Shown in pieces: positions 5,704 through 5,939 of a DNA stretch of 5,939 bases (within the stretch, counting starts at the first letter, position 1; each line of letters begins with the position of its first letter). A program made the position numbers and the translations under genes. This DNA comes from Oscillospiraceae bacterium (GTDB lineage: Bacteria > Bacillota_A > Clostridia > Saccharofermentanales > Saccharofermentanaceae), in the NCBI GenBank assembly GCA_902803365.1, contig CADCPU010000282.1:1-5939 (forward strand), read 5' to 3'. The notes under the pieces were generated by a model, which had not been told where the DNA came from, searched no databases, and saw only the letters and a program-made list of their open reading frames with translations.

Positions 5704-5939
5704 ACGTCGCCGCTCTCGAAAACGAGCTGACCGAGCTGTGCGAATACGTCTCTGTTATCGTAACCGTAGTCGGCAGCTTCGATAGGTCCGTAGATAACAT
5801 ACTGAACTCCGTACTTGTTGAATACTGCGTCTACGTTTGCAGGATCGGTATCCGTGTATACGGTATCGATGTCAGCGTGTCTCGGATTGATGTAGATATC
5901 GAAAACGTTATGGTCCGGATCAGGTACGAGGATATCTTC
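5682..5939 (-). CDS. C-terminal part of a putative membrane glycosyltransferase-like protein (DUF2298/YYY or GT39-like), partial
   Basis: Reading the minus strand from the window edge, 85 codons stay open to a TGA stop (plus-strand TCA at 5682-5684). The start lies beyond the window. The visible sequence is soluble and mixed alpha/beta, with the stretch RHADIDTVYTDTD, then VFNKYGVQYVIYGPIEAADYG, then LGQLVFESGDVSVYKVN at the very end. This pattern (a short Y-x-T-D segment, kYgVqYVivGplE, then a final strand ending in esGdvsvYkv) is one I recall from the extracytoplasmic C-termini of large polytopic proteins of the DUF2298/YYY and related GT39-like groups. Those are thought to transfer sugars from lipid-linked donors. 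The assignment is from memory of the family pattern, and no membrane segment is visible in this fragment. The gene converges on the permease with no spacer between the two stop codons, so it is not part of the operon. Confidence 0.65.
   Translation of the reverse strand, partial: EDILVPDPDHNVFDIYINPRHADIDTVYTDTDPANVDAVFNKYGVQYVIYGPIEAADYGYDNRDVFAQLGQLVFESGDVSVYKVN

Noticed and set aside
1..5939. CRISPR arrays, insertion sequences, tRNA or rRNA genes, attachment sites
   Set aside because: No direct repeats with unique spacers, no transposase or terminal inverted repeats, and no cloverleaf or rRNA-like stretch were seen; nearly every base is accounted for by coding sequence.

Overview
The window carries part of a tightly packed, plus-strand operon that looks as if it comes from an anaerobic gut- or rumen-type member of the Clostridia (Lachnospiraceae/Oscillospiraceae-like). 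The basis for this is a roughly balanced base composition, frequent AGG/AGA arginine codons, a Shine-Dalgarno sequence matching the extended 16S tail, and the gene types: a secreted transglutaminase-like protein with BspA-type leucine-rich repeats, and a large FtsX-family permease with a coiled-coil insert. The taxonomic call is inference; no RNA gene or taxon-specific marker is present.

Layout. Positions 1-49 hold the last codons of an upstream plus-strand gene that cannot be identified. Its TAA stop overlaps by one base the ATG of a 526-residue exported transglutaminase-like/LRR protein (49-1629). Eleven bases later comes an ABC ATPase of the LolD/MacB/SalX type (1641-2342). Three bases after its stop comes a 1111-residue FtsX-like permease (2346-5681). 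The permease stop TGA is immediately followed by the stop of a convergent minus-strand gene (5682-5939, cut by the window edge). Its 85 visible residues resemble the C-terminal end of large membrane glycosyltransferase-like proteins (DUF2298/YYY or GT39-like). There is no gene-free stretch longer than 11 bases, so any promoter of the operon lies upstream of the window.

How the genes may work together. The ATPase and permease form a complete MacB/FtsEX-type ABC machine: one nucleotide-binding protein, and one permease containing two FtsX modules (eight predicted membrane helices). Such machines often do not import a solute. They couple ATP hydrolysis to movement of extracytoplasmic domains (MacB, LolCDE, FtsEX, BceAB). 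Here the first external domain carries about 290 residues of near-perfect heptads, in two arms of about 140 residues separated by a proline-containing turn. I infer an antiparallel coiled-coil stalk about 20 nm long reaching into or across the cell wall. The co-transcribed transglutaminase-like protein has an intact Cys-His-Asp triad and an LRR tail, so it is a candidate surface enzyme that the machine exports, positions or activates. The individual family assignments are strong. The functional link between them is a hypothesis resting on operon structure.
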